Assembly: GCA_900541905.1 (NCBI GenBank) | Contig: UQLQ01000002.1 | Span: 1 to 64,000 of the forward strand | Length of the DNA: 64,000 nt | From: an uncultured Oscillospiraceae bacterium | Lineage (GTDB): Bacteria; Bacillota; Clostridia; Oscillospirales; Acutalibacteraceae | Reading direction: 5' to 3' | Shown here: one piece after another, positions 44,177-53,591 of the stretch | Position numbering within the stretch: position 1 is the first letter of the stretch | How the letters are laid out: each line of letters opens with the position of its first letter | Translations under genes and position numbers: made by a program | The notes under the pieces: model-generated | Seen by the model: only the letters and a program-made list of their open reading frames with translations | The model's database searches: none | Told to the model about the DNA's origin: nothing

Positions 44177-44387
44177 AATGTTGTGGCGTTTCCATTTTGT
44201 ATGCAGAGATTCACAGTAATTTTTTATGTGGTGGCAACCTGATAACAGTAACAAAATGAAAAAAACGCTTGTCAATTTTCAAAATTTTGATTATTACAAA
44301 TGATATTTCATCTTATCAGCTAGGTTATCTTTATAAAATAAAAGTTTGATGTTAAATGAAAAACAAATTTACTTGGAGGAAATACAC

Positions 44388-44852
44388 ATGAATTATATTG
44401 AAGGAAATTTGATTGCCCAAGGCTTAAAAATAGGAATTGCAGCAGCGCGTTTTAATGAATTTATCGTTTCAAAATTGGTAAGCGGTGCTGAAGATGGCTT
44501 GCAACGTCATGGCGTAAAAGGAAGCGATATTGACCTTGCTTGGGTGCCGGGTGCATATGAACTTCCTTTGGCAGCAAAAAAGATGGCAAAAAGCGGAAAA
44601 TACGATGCAGTCATTTGCCTTGGTGCCGTTATCAGAGGTTCTACACCGCATTTTGATTATGTTTGTGCAGAAGTTTCAAAAGGTGTGGCAAACGTTTCTT
44701 TGGACAGTGAAGTTCCTGTTATTTTTGGAGTGATTACAACAGACAGCATTGAGCAAGCCATTGAGCGTGCAGGCACAAAGGCAGGCAACAAAGGCTTTGA
44801 TGCTGCCGCTACTGCAATTGAAATGGCAAATCTGTTAAAACAAATTGGCTAA
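44388..44852 (+). CDS. ribH: 6,7-dimethyl-8-ribityllumazine synthase
   Basis: A 154-residue enzyme that joins the RibA/D-derived pyrimidine and the RibB product; it forms large icosahedral or pentameric assemblies. Motifs: [58 protein letters not shown] and [24 protein letters not shown]. The start is ATG 44388 with TTGGAGG upstream; an earlier in-frame ATG lacks a site. The gap after ribBA contains part of a repeated motif and may hold its own promoter. The end overlaps the next gene by 8 bases. Confidence 0.97.
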   Translation: MNYIEGNLIAQGLKIGIAAARFNEFIVSKLVSGAEDGLQRHGVKGSDIDLAWVPGAYELPLAAKKMAKSGKYDAVICLGAVIRGSTPHFDYVCAEVSKGVANVSLDSEVPVIFGVITTDSIEQAIERAGTKAGNKGFDAAATAIEMANLLKQIG

Positions 44853-45507
44853 ACCGATTATTATTTTTGACTATGACGGTACGTTGCACAATTGTGCCAT
44901 TGTGTATAAAACGGCGTTTTTAAAGGTGTATGACCAATTGATTCGGGATGGTTTTGCTCAGCCGCGTACGTTTCGGGATAAAGAAATCAGTCAATGGTTG
45001 GGATACAGTGCAACTGATATGTGGAACACATTTATGCCTCAGTTAAATGCGGAACAGCAGCATACTTACAGTAAACTGATTGGAAAGTATATGCATATTG
45101 GTTTACAGGAAGGAAAAGCCAGATGGTATCCCCATGCAATGGATGTCGTAAAACAATTAAAGCAAGACGGTTATCCTCTTATTTTGCTCAGTAACTGTAG
45201 TGTTAGTTATATGGAGGCACATAAAGCATATTTTGGACTGCAAGACCTGTTTGTGGGCTTTTATCCTTGTGAGCGTTATCATTTTATTCCCAAATATGAG
45301 GTGTTCGAATATATTAAAAAAGAACACCCGGGCAAATATATTGTAGTTGGTGACCGTTTTCATGATATGGAACTGGCCAAACACCATCATTTGCCCAGCA
45401 TAGGCTGTCTGTACGGATATGGCTCTGACGGAGAATTGGACTGTGCTGATGATCAAATTCAGGATATTACAGAATTACCGTCTGTTTTAGAAAAGTTAAA
45501 ATCATAA
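44845..45507 (+). CDS. HAD-family hydrolase, possible phosphatase
   Basis: A 220-residue cytosolic protein with haloacid-dehalogenase motifs: [10 protein letters not shown] at the N-terminus with both Asp; [10 protein letters not shown] (about residues 112-119); III, Lys in [26 protein letters not shown] (about 170-184). Such enzymes are mainly phosphatases of small metabolites. Its TTG start overlaps the end of ribH by 8 bases, so translation is likely coupled. A role in riboflavin synthesis, removing phosphate from the RibD product, is possible from this position but is inference. Confidence 0.85.
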   Translation: MAKPIIIFDYDGTLHNCAIVYKTAFLKVYDQLIRDGFAQPRTFRDKEISQWLGYSATDMWNTFMPQLNAEQQHTYSKLIGKYMHIGLQEGKARWYPHAMDVVKQLKQDGYPLILLSNCSVSYMEAHKAYFGLQDLFVGFYPCERYHFIPKYEVFEYIKKEHPGKYIVVGDRFHDMELAKHHHLPSIGCLYGYGSDGELDCADDQIQDITELPSVLEKLKS

Positions 45508-45519
45508 GGAGGAAAGAAT

Positions 45520-45876
45520 ATGAAAGCATTGTTTTTGCAATATGCAAAATGCAGTACTTGTGTAAAAGCAAAAAAATGGTTGGAAGCAAACAGTATTGCG
45601 TATGAAGACAGACCGATTGTGGAGCACCCTCCAACGGTAGAGGAATTAAAACAATGGGTTGCAAAAAGCGGATTACCGCTGAAAAAATTCTTTAATACCA
45701 GCGGTTTGGTATATAAGTCTCTTAATTTAAAAGATAAATTACCTTCCATGACGGAAGAAGAGCAGTATGCTGTTTTAGCATCTGACGGCAAATTGGTAAA
45801 ACGTCCGATTGTAGTACGAGGCGATTTGGTACTGGTTGGTTTCAATGAAGAGCAATGGAAACAATTAAAAGACTAA
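45520..45876 (+). CDS. ArsC/Spx-family thioredoxin-fold protein
   Basis: A 118-residue protein with the ArsC/Spx fold: an N-terminal redox motif CSTCVKAKKWLEAN (CxxC), then the FFNTSGLVYKSLNLKDKL segment and the RPIVVRGDLVLVGF end typical of YffB/ArsC-like proteins. It may be a thiol reductase or regulator; true arsenate reduction is not shown by context, as no ars genes are nearby. A ribosome binding site (AAGGAGG) precedes the ATG by about 5 bases. It follows the HAD gene by 12 bases and probably ends the rib transcript. Confidence 0.88.
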   Translation: MKALFLQYAKCSTCVKAKKWLEANSIAYEDRPIVEHPPTVEELKQWVAKSGLPLKKFFNTSGLVYKSLNLKDKLPSMTEEEQYAVLASDGKLVKRPIVVRGDLVLVGFNEEQWKQLKD

Positions 45877-45896
45877 AATCTACTATTTTTGTGCAT

Positions 45897-45934
45897 AAAA
45901 AGAGCAGGATGTTAAAAATCCATGCTCTTTTTTT
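45897..45934 (+). terminator. Terminator after the ArsC-like gene
   Basis: Outer 10-bp stem (45897-45906 with 45923-45932) with a 4-bp inner stem, one bulged base and a T-run to 45935. Confidence 0.75.
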
Positions 45935-46072
45935 CGTGCAATGTGTAGAAAATTTAACAAACTTATCAAAAACTGTCGTTTTTGATTTGATTTAGTATTG
46001 ATTCTATGGTAATCTAATACGGATATATTTTTATAACATGGTATTTGATTGATAGAGTTGTGGAGGGATGAA

Positions 46073-47473
46073 ATGGAGATCCTTACGAACATTGTAAAAA
46101 TAATAAATGAATACTTGTGGAACTATGGCCTGTTATTTTTACTTTGCGGTACCGGATTGTATTTTACCATTCGATTAAAGTTTATTCAGGTTCGTAAATT
46201 CGGCCGTGGTTTTAAAATGGCGTTTGGCGGTCTGTTCAAAAAGAACAAAGATAAGGCAGATGCCGGCGGAATGACTTCGTTCCAATCTTTGGCTACTGCA
46301 ATTGCAGCTCAAGTTGGTACAGGTAACCTGGTTGGTGCTGCAGGCGCATTGATTGCAGGTGGCCCGGGAGCAATCTTCTGGATGTGGGTAAGTGCCTTTT
46401 TGGGCATGGCGACGATTTATGTAGAAGCAACTCTGGCTCAAAAGTTTAAGTCCACAAAGGATGGAGTTGTAGTAGGCGGTCCTCGTTACTATATTATGGC
46501 AGCCTTTAAAGGCAAATTCGGAAAAGTATTGGCTGCTATTTTCTCCATTCTAATTGTGTTGGCATTGGGCTTTATGGGAAATATGGTACAGTCCAATGCA
46601 ATTGGAAATGCGTTTGAGTCTGCTTTTAACATACCTGCTTGGACAATGGGTATTGCAGTAGCAGCGATTGCCGTTGTTATTTTTATTGGAGGCGTAAAGC
46701 GTATTGCTTCTGTAACCGAGAAATTGGTTCCATTCATGGCATTGCTGTATATTGTTGGTGCTTTGATTGTTATTTTTGCAAACGTTACAAAAATTCCGGG
46801 AGCATTTGGACAAATTTTTGTAGGTGCTTTCAATCCTCAAGCTGTTACAGGCGGTGTGATTGGTATTACCATTCAAAAAGCGATGCGTTTCGGTGTGGCC
46901 AGAGGTTTGTTCTCCAATGAAGCCGGTATGGGTTCTACACCGCATGCTCATGCACTGGCAAAAGTAAAACATCCCTGTGACCAGGGCTTTATTGCTATGA
47001 TGGGTGTTTTTATTGATACCTTTATCATTTTAACTTTAACTGCTTTGGTAGTATTGGTAACAGATGTTTTGCCAATGGGTTATTCCGGAGTTTTGAATGA
47101 CAGTAATCTGACACAGGCTGCATTTTCTTCTTTCTTTGGCTCATTCGGTAATATATTTATTGCAATTTGTATGTTTTTCTTCGCATTTTCTACTATCATT
47201 GGTTGGTATTTCTTCGGCGCTTCTAATGTTAGTGCCCTGTTTGGTAAAATCGGCGTAAAAATTTATGCCGTCATTGTATGCGGCTTTTTAATTGTAGGTT
47301 CTTTCTTAAAAGTAGATTTGGTTTGGGCTTTGACTGATATGTTTAATGGTCTTATGGTAATTCCGAACTTAATTGCATTATTGGCATTAAGCGGATTTGT
47401 CATAAAGCTTAACAAGGACTACGAATCCAGTAATCGATTAAAACCGCATAAAGAAGAAAAAAATAAAACATAG
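46073..47473 (+). CDS. Alanine/glycine:cation symporter (AGCS family)
   Basis: A 466-residue polytopic membrane protein, secondary carrier taking up alanine or glycine with Na+ or H+. Family signatures: GGMTSFQSLATAIAAQVGTGNLVGAAGALIAGGPGAIFWMW (about residues 63-103), the ATIYVEATLAQKFK that follows, and GVARGLFSNEAGMGSTPHAHALA (about 274-296). About 10-11 spans. The start at ATG 46073 has TGGAGGGATG upstream; the longer frame has none. Monocistronic, with a terminator behind. Confidence 0.93.
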   Translation: MEILTNIVKIINEYLWNYGLLFLLCGTGLYFTIRLKFIQVRKFGRGFKMAFGGLFKKNKDKADAGGMTSFQSLATAIAAQVGTGNLVGAAGALIAGGPGAIFWMWVSAFLGMATIYVEATLAQKFKSTKDGVVVGGPRYYIMAAFKGKFGKVLAAIFSILIVLALGFMGNMVQSNAIGNAFESAFNIPAWTMGIAVAAIAVVIFIGGVKRIASVTEKLVPFMALLYIVGALIVIFANVTKIPGAFGQIFVGAFNPQAVTGGVIGITIQKAMRFGVARGLFSNEAGMGSTPHAHALAKVKHPCDQGFIAMMGVFIDTFIILTLTALVVLVTDVLPMGYSGVLNDSNLTQAAFSSFFGSFGNIFIAICMFFFAFSTIIGWYFFGASNVSALFGKIGVKIYAVIVCGFLIVGSFLKVDLVWALTDMFNGLMVIPNLIALLALSGFVIKLNKDYESSNRLKPHKEEKNKT

Positions 47474-47506
47474 AAAAATCGTCCCATAAATTGGGACGAT
47501 TTTTTA
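47474..47506 (+). terminator. Terminator after the AGCS gene
   Basis: 13-bp perfect stem (47474-47486 with 47492-47504 or so), 5-base loop and T-run. It starts right at the stop codon. Confidence 0.85.
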
Positions 47507-47521
47507 TTTCTAAAATTATTC

Positions 47522-47552
47522 TTGACTGTACACCAACTGGATAGGGTACAGT
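47522..47552 (+). promoter_or_regulatory. MerR-type promoter with long spacer and dyad, upstream of a GNAT gene
   Basis: TTGACT (47522-47527) and TACAGT (47547-47552) are separated by 19 bases, longer than normal. An inverted repeat, actgtac (47525-47531) and gtacagt (47546-47552), fills the spacer. Overlong spacers with a dyad between -35 and -10 are the hallmark of promoters activated by MerR-family regulators. No MerR gene is in the window. Confidence 0.6.
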
Positions 47553-47590
47553 AATATACAAATAGTATGAAACATAAGGGAGTGCTTACA

Positions 47591-48217
47591 TTGAAACATC
47601 AAGTAATACTCAGAGAATTCCAGCCACAGGATACGGACGCATTGGAAGATATTATCAGAATTACATGGGGTTACGATAAATTTGGAAGTCATGAAACGGC
47701 ATGTAAACTTGCAAGGGCATATTTGGATTTATGTTTGACCAATCAAACGTATACTCAAGTTGCAATTGTGGATGGTGTTCCGGTTGGCATTATTATGGGC
47801 AAAAATATTAGAGAGCATAAATGTCCTACACACTTAAGTAATCGTCAAAAACAGTCTATGGAAGCTCTCTGTGCTACACAAGAAGGAAGAGATGCTGCTG
47901 AATTTTATAAAACAATCAGCGAGATAGATGACACGTTGCTCAAGCAGTGTGAAAAAACATACCAAGGGGAAGTTGCTTTCTTCGTAGTAAATGCGGAATA
48001 CAGAGGCCTCGGTATTGGGGGAAAATTATTTGATGCAGTGCTTTCTTATATGAAACAAGAAGAAATTCACGACTTTTATTTATTTACGGATACCAGCTGT
48101 AATTATAGTTTTTATGAATACAAAGGAATGAAGCGGCAGCAAATTATTAAACATCAATTTACAGTACAAGGAAAATCTTTCGAGTTTGACTTTTTTCTAT
48201 ATGATTACCATTGGTAA
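47591..48217 (+). CDS. GNAT-family N-acetyltransferase
   Basis: A 208-residue protein with the GNAT fold. The acetyl-CoA-binding motif A is VVNAEYRGLGIGGKLFDAVLSYMKQE (about residues 136-161). It ends YSFYEYKGMKRQQIIKHQF, typical of motif B. The acceptor is unknown; a drug- or stress-related role would fit the MerR-type promoter. I start at TTG 47591, preceded by AAGGGAGTG, instead of the in-frame ATG at 47567, which has no ribosome binding site and lies almost at the expected transcript start. Confidence 0.85.
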   Translation: MKHQVILREFQPQDTDALEDIIRITWGYDKFGSHETACKLARAYLDLCLTNQTYTQVAIVDGVPVGIIMGKNIREHKCPTHLSNRQKQSMEALCATQEGRDAAEFYKTISEIDDTLLKQCEKTYQGEVAFFVVNAEYRGLGIGGKLFDAVLSYMKQEEIHDFYLFTDTSCNYSFYEYKGMKRQQIIKHQFTVQGKSFEFDFFLYDYHW

Positions 48218-48313
48218 CCACGTTGTTTTTTATATATTTTGTTTGTATTTCACGAATCAATACAGAATAATTTTCAATAAACGAAGAATTTGTCAGTGAT
48301 ATAGAATTTATCC

Positions 48314-48342
48314 TTTACTTTACTCTGATAATGCGTTACAAT
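48314..48342 (+). promoter_or_regulatory. Promoter of the amino-acid ABC transporter genes
   Basis: TTTACT (48314-48319), 17-base spacer, TACAAT (48337-48342), 39 bases before the start codon. Confidence 0.65.
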
Positions 48343-48381
48343 AGTATCATAATTGATAACGATTGATCAATAGGGGGAAAA

Positions 48382-49221
48382 ATGATGAAAAAAATATCAT
48401 TGGCAGTATTTTCCATGATGATGGTTGCTATGCTTGCCGTATTTGCAGGTTGCAGCTCATCATCAGACACAAACAGCGGTACAGCAGACTCAGGAACAGC
48501 ACAAGACAATTCTTTACAAAATGTTTTGGACAAGGGTACTTTGGTACTGGGATTGGACGACAGCTTCCCACCAATGGGCTTCCGTGATGAAAACAACAAT
48601 ATCGTAGGTTTTGATATTGACGTTGCAACAGAAGTAGCAAATCGTATGGGTGTAGAATTAAAATTGCAGCCAATTGAATGGTCCACCAAAGAAATGGAGC
48701 TTAACACAGGTTCTGTGGACTGCTTGTGGAACGGATTGTCCATCGATGATGAAAGAAAGCAAGCAATGGATCTTTCAGAACCTTATATGACAAACCGTAT
48801 GGTATTGGTAGTTTTGAATGATTCCGAATATACAGACCAAGCTTCTTTGGCAGGAAAAACAATTGGGGTACAAAACGGTTCTACCGCAGAGAAAATTTTA
48901 GAAGAATCTGATTTTGCCAAAACCATTGGCAATACCATTGGCTTTAAAGATAATGTAACTGCATTTATGGAATTAGAAACAAAAGGAATTGATGCAATTT
49001 TCATGGATGAAGTGGTAGCCAACTATGCAATTACTTCCCAAAATAAAGACTTTAAAGTTTTGGAAGACGGTTTAACTGAAGAAGAATATGCAGTTGGATT
49101 CAAAAAAGGAAATACTGCATTAAAAAATGAAGTGCAAAAATACATTGATGAAATGAAAGCCGACGGCACCATGACACAAATTTCTGAAAAATGGTTCGGT
49201 AAAGATGTTGTTAGCAGATAA
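48382..49221 (+). CDS. Polar amino-acid ABC transporter substrate-binding lipoprotein (family 3)
   Basis: A 279-residue lipoprotein. The signal peptide ends at lipobox VFAGCSS (Cys about residue 23), followed by a Ser/Thr/Gly linker. The family 3 domain begins LDKGTLVLGLDDSFPPMGFRDENNNIVGFDIDVATEVANRMGVE; the ligand-contact region is NGLSIDDERKQAMDLSEPYM. It captures an amino acid for the permease and ATPase just downstream. Glutamine, cystine and basic amino acids are all possible. ATG with AGGGGGA upstream. A hairpin lies between it and the permease gene. Confidence 0.93.
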   Translation: MMKKISLAVFSMMMVAMLAVFAGCSSSSDTNSGTADSGTAQDNSLQNVLDKGTLVLGLDDSFPPMGFRDENNNIVGFDIDVATEVANRMGVELKLQPIEWSTKEMELNTGSVDCLWNGLSIDDERKQAMDLSEPYMTNRMVLVVLNDSEYTDQASLAGKTIGVQNGSTAEKILEESDFAKTIGNTIGFKDNVTAFMELETKGIDAIFMDEVVANYAITSQNKDFKVLEDGLTEEEYAVGFKKGNTALKNEVQKYIDEMKADGTMTQISEKWFGKDVVSR

Positions 49222-49241
49222 TTTGTTTTAACATTTGCATG

Positions 49242-49276
49242 AAAAAGACGCACGTAATCTACTGTGCGTCTTTTTC
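49242..49276 (+). terminator. Hairpin between binding-protein and permease genes
   Basis: 12-bp perfect stem (49242-49253 with 49264-49275) with T-run in its right arm. It would stop most transcripts and so give more binding protein than permease. Confidence 0.75.
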
Positions 49277-49314
49277 GCGGTTACAGTGTGGGTATTTCCA
49301 AAGGAGGTATGTTT

Positions 49315-49965
49315 ATGAATTGGGATCAAATTGGAAATTGGTTTGTTATGTTTTTATCCGGCTGCGGAGTTGCTTTGGAGATATTCGCAGTTACTTTAGT
49401 ATGTGCCATTCCTTTGGGAGTACTGCTGTCCTTTGGAAGGCGTTCAAAGTATAAAGTGATATCTTGGCCGGTTTCTCTCTATATTTCCATTATGCGTGGT
49501 ACGCCGTTGCTATTGCAGTTATTGTTTGTTTACTTTGCGCCTAAATATATGTTTGGTTTGAATTATGATAGATTTTTGGCGGCTTTAATTGCATTTGTGT
49601 TAAACTATGCAGCTTATTTTGCAGAGATTTTCCGTGGAGGTATGGATTCTATGGAAACAGGGCAATATGAAGCCTCCGCAGCATTGGGACTTTCAAAATC
49701 ACAAACATTTTTTAGAATTATTTTACCTCAAGTAATCAAACGTGTCATTCCCTCTACTGCAAATGAAGTTATTACGCTTGTAAAGGATACTTCTCTGGCG
49801 TACGCACTGAGTGTTGAAGAACTATTCTTTATGGCAAATAAACAAACAAACGCAAATGGTGTGATTACTCCTCTTATTATCGCAGGTATTTACTATTATT
49901 TCTTTAACCTATTGTTATCATTATTATTCCGATTTATAGAGAAAAAGTTAAATTATTATAAGTAA
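49315..49965 (+). CDS. Polar amino-acid ABC transporter permease (HisM/GlnP type)
   Basis: A 216-residue membrane protein with about five spans. The family signature is [15 protein letters not shown] (about residues 61-75), and the EAA loop for ATPase contact is [29 protein letters not shown] (about 117-145). It forms the transmembrane channel for the amino acid captured by the upstream lipoprotein. I start at ATG 49315, seven bases after AAGGAGG; ATG 49309 is too close to that site. Followed 13 bases later by the ATPase gene. Confidence 0.93.
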   Translation: MNWDQIGNWFVMFLSGCGVALEIFAVTLVCAIPLGVLLSFGRRSKYKVISWPVSLYISIMRGTPLLLQLLFVYFAPKYMFGLNYDRFLAALIAFVLNYAAYFAEIFRGGMDSMETGQYEASAALGLSKSQTFFRIILPQVIKRVIPSTANEVITLVKDTSLAYALSVEELFFMANKQTNANGVITPLIIAGIYYYFFNLLLSLLFRFIEKKLNYYK

Positions 49966-49978
49966 GGAGGGTGCTGTT

Positions 49979-50773
49979 ATGGTAATGCTGAAAGTAGAAA
50001 ATCTTTCAAAAAAATTTAAAGATTTAGAAGTTTTGAAGGATATTTCTTTAGAGGTGAATCAAGGTGAAGTGGTTGCCATTATCGGTCCTTCCGGTTCGGG
50101 AAAATCCACCCTACTGCGCTGTTTAAACCAGTTTGAGCAGATTACAAGCGGCAAAGTTACCATTTGTGGTGACGATATGATTGTTGGGCAGGGAAAAAAC
50201 GAAGCAATTTATGCGCCAAAGCAAATTTTGAAGAAAATCCGCTTGAACGTGGGAATGGTGTTTCAGAACTTTAATCTGTTTCCACACCTATCCGTTTTAA
50301 AAAATATTACAGAGGCGCCTATTCGTGTGTTGAAAAAACCAAAGGAACAGGCGCAGCAGGAAGCAAGAGAGCTTTTAAAAAAAGTTGGATTGGAATCAAA
50401 AGAGAAATCCTATCCATGTGAACTGTCCGGAGGTCAGCAGCAGCGTGTTTCCATTGCACGTGCGTTGGCGCTTAACCCCAAAATATTATTTTTTGATGAA
50501 CCAACCTCCGCTTTGGACCCAGAGTTAACGGGAGAAATTTTAAAGATTATCCAAGACCTTGCAAAAGAAGGCAGAACCATGGTGGTTGTTACTCATGAAA
50601 TGTCTTTTGCCCGCGATGTGGCCGACCGCGTTATTTTTATGGACGGAGGCTATATTGTGGAAGAAGGAAAACCGGACGATGTCATCAATCATCCCCAAAA
50701 GGAAAGAACAAAAGCGTTCTTAGAGCGTTTTACAAGCTTACGTTCTATGGCTTCAGAACCAGATAATGTATAA
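49979..50773 (+). CDS. Polar amino-acid ABC transporter ATP-binding protein (GlnQ type)
   Basis: A 264-residue cytosolic ATPase. Walker [16 protein letters not shown] (about residue 38), Q-loop [12 protein letters not shown], signature [16 protein letters not shown], Walker [17 protein letters not shown]-loop [10 protein letters not shown]. The [12 protein letters not shown] and ALDPEL patterns are typical of polar amino-acid transporters. It drives the permease encoded upstream. ATG 49979 has AAGGAGGG about 8 bases upstream; another ATG two codons on is possible. A terminator follows. Confidence 0.95.
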   Translation: MVMLKVENLSKKFKDLEVLKDISLEVNQGEVVAIIGPSGSGKSTLLRCLNQFEQITSGKVTICGDDMIVGQGKNEAIYAPKQILKKIRLNVGMVFQNFNLFPHLSVLKNITEAPIRVLKKPKEQAQQEARELLKKVGLESKEKSYPCELSGGQQQRVSIARALALNPKILFFDEPTSALDPELTGEILKIIQDLAKEGRTMVVVTHEMSFARDVADRVIFMDGGYIVEEGKPDDVINHPQKERTKAFLERFTSLRSMASEPDNV

Positions 50774-50789
50774 TAAAGTCAAAGTATTG

Positions 50790-50826
50790 AAAGATAAAGG
50801 TGTCTAAAAAACCTTTATCTTTTTTA
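50790..50826 (+). terminator. Terminator of the amino-acid transporter operon
   Basis: 12-bp stem (50790-50801 with 50811-50822), 9-base loop and T-run to 50826. The rest of the gap to 51056 shows nothing clear. Confidence 0.8.
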
Positions 50827-51056
50827 TTTTGGCGTTATCAAATGTATAGCATTTCCATTTTGTAAAAGCACAGAATATAATTGGATTCATCAAGGGGAAG
50901 GCGTATATTTACAAAGCATAAGTGTATTATCATGGAGTATGATATGAGATACAAGTGATACAAATGAATGTACTTTTTAATTTTTCTTTTTTTTACAGCG
51001 GAAATATGGTATGATAAAGTTACTTACGCATACATAACTTTGAGGTGAATGGAATC

Positions 51057-51992
51057 GTGAAACGTATTGTATTGGCTTTGGGCGGTAACGCATTGGGACA
51101 AACACCGCAGGAACAAATTCAGTTGGTGAAAAAAACGGCGAAATCTATTGTAGATTTGGTGGAAGAGGGCTACGAAATTGTGGTTGGTCATGGAAATGGC
51201 CCTCAAATAGGTATGATAAATCTTGCAATGGATTTTGCATCTGTCCATGGAGCCAAAACGCCATATATGCCGTTTCCGGAATGTGGCGCGATGTCGCAGG
51301 GATATATTGGATACCACTTGCAGCAGGCAATCCAGTTTGAGTTAAAATCTCGCAAACTGGAAAGACAAGCGGTCAGTGTCATTACTCAGGTAGTGGTAGA
51401 CAAAGAAGACAAAGCGTTTCAAACGCCTGTAAAGCCTATTGGCATGTTTTATACCAAACAAGAAGCTGACAGAATGGAAAAGGAGCAAGGATTTGTATTT
51501 GCGGAGGATGCAGGACGTGGTTATCGTCGTGTAGTTGCGTCTCCAAATCCGGTTTCTATTGTAGAATTGCCGGTGATTCAACAATTGGTCAATCTAAAAA
51601 ATATTGTAATTACAGTTGGCGGCGGCGGTATACCTGTGATAGAGACAGATACAGGTTATCAAGGTATTGCAGCTGTAATTGATAAAGATAAATCCAGTGC
51701 AAAATTAGCAGAAGATTTGAATGCAGATATGCTGATTATTTTAACAGCAGTGGAACGAGTATGTATTCATTACAAAAAAGAAAATCAGCAAGAGCTGATA
51801 AATATGACGGTGTCACAGGCGAAAACATATATCGAGCAAGGCCATTTTGCTCCGGGCAGTATGCTTCCAAAGGTAGAAGCTTGTTTATCTTTTGTAGAAC
51901 AAACGAAAAACGGAACAGCCATTATTACATCGCTGGACTGTGCCAAAGAAGCTTTATTAGGAAAAACGGGCACAAAAATTGTGAAAGACTAA
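51057..51992 (+). CDS. arcC: Carbamate kinase
   Basis: A 311-residue cytosolic enzyme that makes ATP and carbamate from carbamoyl phosphate and ADP. Motifs of the family: RIVLALGGNALGQ at the N-terminus, VVGHGNGPQIGM, PFPECGAMSQGYIGY, RRVVASPNP, TVGGGGIPV, IDKDKSSAKLAEDLNADMLIILTAVERV and the closing FAPGSMLPKVEACLSFVE. I start at GTG 51057, with TTTGAGGTGA ending 8 bases upstream. No arginine deiminase or carbamoyltransferase gene is adjacent, so the source of carbamoyl phosphate is not shown here. Confidence 0.95.
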   Translation: MKRIVLALGGNALGQTPQEQIQLVKKTAKSIVDLVEEGYEIVVGHGNGPQIGMINLAMDFASVHGAKTPYMPFPECGAMSQGYIGYHLQQAIQFELKSRKLERQAVSVITQVVVDKEDKAFQTPVKPIGMFYTKQEADRMEKEQGFVFAEDAGRGYRRVVASPNPVSIVELPVIQQLVNLKNIVITVGGGGIPVIETDTGYQGIAAVIDKDKSSAKLAEDLNADMLIILTAVERVCIHYKKENQQELINMTVSQAKTYIEQGHFAPGSMLPKVEACLSFVEQTKNGTAIITSLDCAKEALLGKTGTKIVKD

Positions 51993-52114
51993 TCGTTTGA
52001 TTGCAATACTTATTTTATTTTTGAATTTTGCGGATGAATTTGGATACTTACGCCAAAACAAGCCAAGACTATCATAAGAGAAGCTAATATACAAGACAAA
52101 GGAGTTTGGTATTC

Positions 52115-53455
52115 TTGAAATATAGATGGGATAAAAAATATCTATATTGGGGAGTTACGGCAATTTGTGTGATTGTCGTAAGCTTGCTTGTATTTGCGGC
52201 TATTTTTGAATTTAAAGTTGTATTAAGCGTAATTGGATTTATTTTTCGTATATTATCACCTGTTTTATATGGATTTGCCATTGCTTATTTATTAACGCCT
52301 CTTGTGAATAAACTGGACCGTATTCAGATGAAAACCTACTTTAAGAATGCCAAGAAGCCTCATAAGGCGCAAAAAGCTGCAAGAGCCATTAGTGTAGTGG
52401 CATCTATTTTGTTGCTGCTTGGTATTCTGATAGGTTTATGTATGATGCTAATTCCACAGCTGATTACCAATATACTGGGCTTTTACCAAAATATTGAGTC
52501 GTATTTCTATAATTTAGAAGATTGGATTAATGGTCTGGTAGGACAAAATTCTTCTTTTGCGGAATATGCAAATCAGTTTTTAGGTCAGGCAAAGCAGATG
52601 ATTGTTGGATGGATGTCTGCAGACTTAGTTCCTCAGCTCCAAAATATATTGGTAAATGTGACTTCCACATTATGGTCAGTATTTTCTGTGTTTGCAGATC
52701 TTATCATCGGCATGATTATAGCCATATACTTTTTATACAGCAAAGAAAAATTTGCTTCACAAGGAAAAAAAGTTACCTATGCATTGTTTAGCCATCATAA
52801 TGGTGATGTTATTGTAAAAAATGCAAGGTATGCACACCGTGTGTTTGGCGGATTCATTACCGGAAAAATTATAGATTCTGCTATCGTCGGAGGTCTTTGC
52901 TTTATTGCAATGACGATATTTCAGTTTCCATATCCACCGTTGATTAGTGTTATCATTGGTGTTGCCAACGTCATCCCGTTTTTTGGACCGTATATAGGCG
53001 CAATTCCAAGTATTTTGTTGATTTTATTGGTAGATCCTCTTCAGGCATTGTACTTTTTGATTTTTATTCTGGTATTACAGCAGATTGAAGGAAATATTAT
53101 TGCCCCTAAAGTGTTGGGAGAGGCAACCGGATTAACCGGATTCTGGGTTATCTTTGCCATTGTGGTATTTGGTGGCACAATGGGATTTGTAGGTTTGATT
53201 ATCGGCGTTCCTGCATTTGCAGTGATTTATACCTGGATTAAAAACTGGATCACACGCAGATTGCAGAAAAAGCATATGCCCACAGAAACGGTTGCCTATA
53301 GTATGCAGGGGTGTTTTCGCCCAATGACAGAAGAAGAAAAAATTGCAGTGGATAAAATGGAAAGTGAACGAGCGGAGGAAGCTTTCAGAAAAGCGACCAA
53401 ACAAACTTTGTCGCAAAGAATCAAAAAGTGGTGGAAAAACAGAAAATATAAATAA
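52115..53455 (+). CDS. AI-2E family transporter, first of a tandem pair
   Basis: A 446-residue membrane protein of the AI-2E (formerly PerM/UPF0118) family. About eight spans; the family-typical C-terminal half has VIIGVANVIPFFGPYIGAIPSILLILLVDPLQALYFLIFILVLQQIEGNIIAPKVLGEATGL, then FGGTMGFVGLIIGVPAFAVIYTWIK. The last 50 residues are charged. Members export small molecules or Na+/H+; AI-2 export is only one case. I start at TTG 52115 (MKYRWDKKYLYWGVTA) since the next gene starts the same way and AAAGGAG lies 10 bases upstream. Confidence 0.9.
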   Translation: MKYRWDKKYLYWGVTAICVIVVSLLVFAAIFEFKVVLSVIGFIFRILSPVLYGFAIAYLLTPLVNKLDRIQMKTYFKNAKKPHKAQKAARAISVVASILLLLGILIGLCMMLIPQLITNILGFYQNIESYFYNLEDWINGLVGQNSSFAEYANQFLGQAKQMIVGWMSADLVPQLQNILVNVTSTLWSVFSVFADLIIGMIIAIYFLYSKEKFASQGKKVTYALFSHHNGDVIVKNARYAHRVFGGFITGKIIDSAIVGGLCFIAMTIFQFPYPPLISVIIGVANVIPFFGPYIGAIPSILLILLVDPLQALYFLIFILVLQQIEGNIIAPKVLGEATGLTGFWVIFAIVVFGGTMGFVGLIIGVPAFAVIYTWIKNWITRRLQKKHMPTETVAYSMQGCFRPMTEEEKIAVDKMESERAEEAFRKATKQTLSQRIKKWWKNRKYK

Positions 53456-53456
53456 T

Positions 53457-53484
53457 AAAAAACAGGTTACAAACCTGTTTTTTA
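53457..53484 (+). terminator. Terminator between the two AI-2E-family genes
   Basis: 12-bp perfect stem (53457-53468 with 53472-53483), 3-base loop, T-run in right arm. Confidence 0.85.
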
Positions 53485-53567
53485 TTTTTACAAATATTAG
53501 GGTGACTTTTCAAACAATAGGTGGTACAATAATAAAAATAACCAATTATTTTTCAGAAAGGAGGGCA

Positions 53568-53591
53568 ATGGTTTTAAATTATGAGATATAG
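53568..53591 (+). other. Seven-codon upstream ORF overlapping the start of the second AI-2E gene
   Basis: ATG at 53568 (MVLNYEI, stop TAG at 53589-53591) lies 2 bases after AAAGGAGGG (53557-53565) and overlaps the main ATG at 53581 in another frame. The main ATG is 15 bases from that site, farther than usual. A regulatory role is possible but unproven. Confidence 0.35.
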
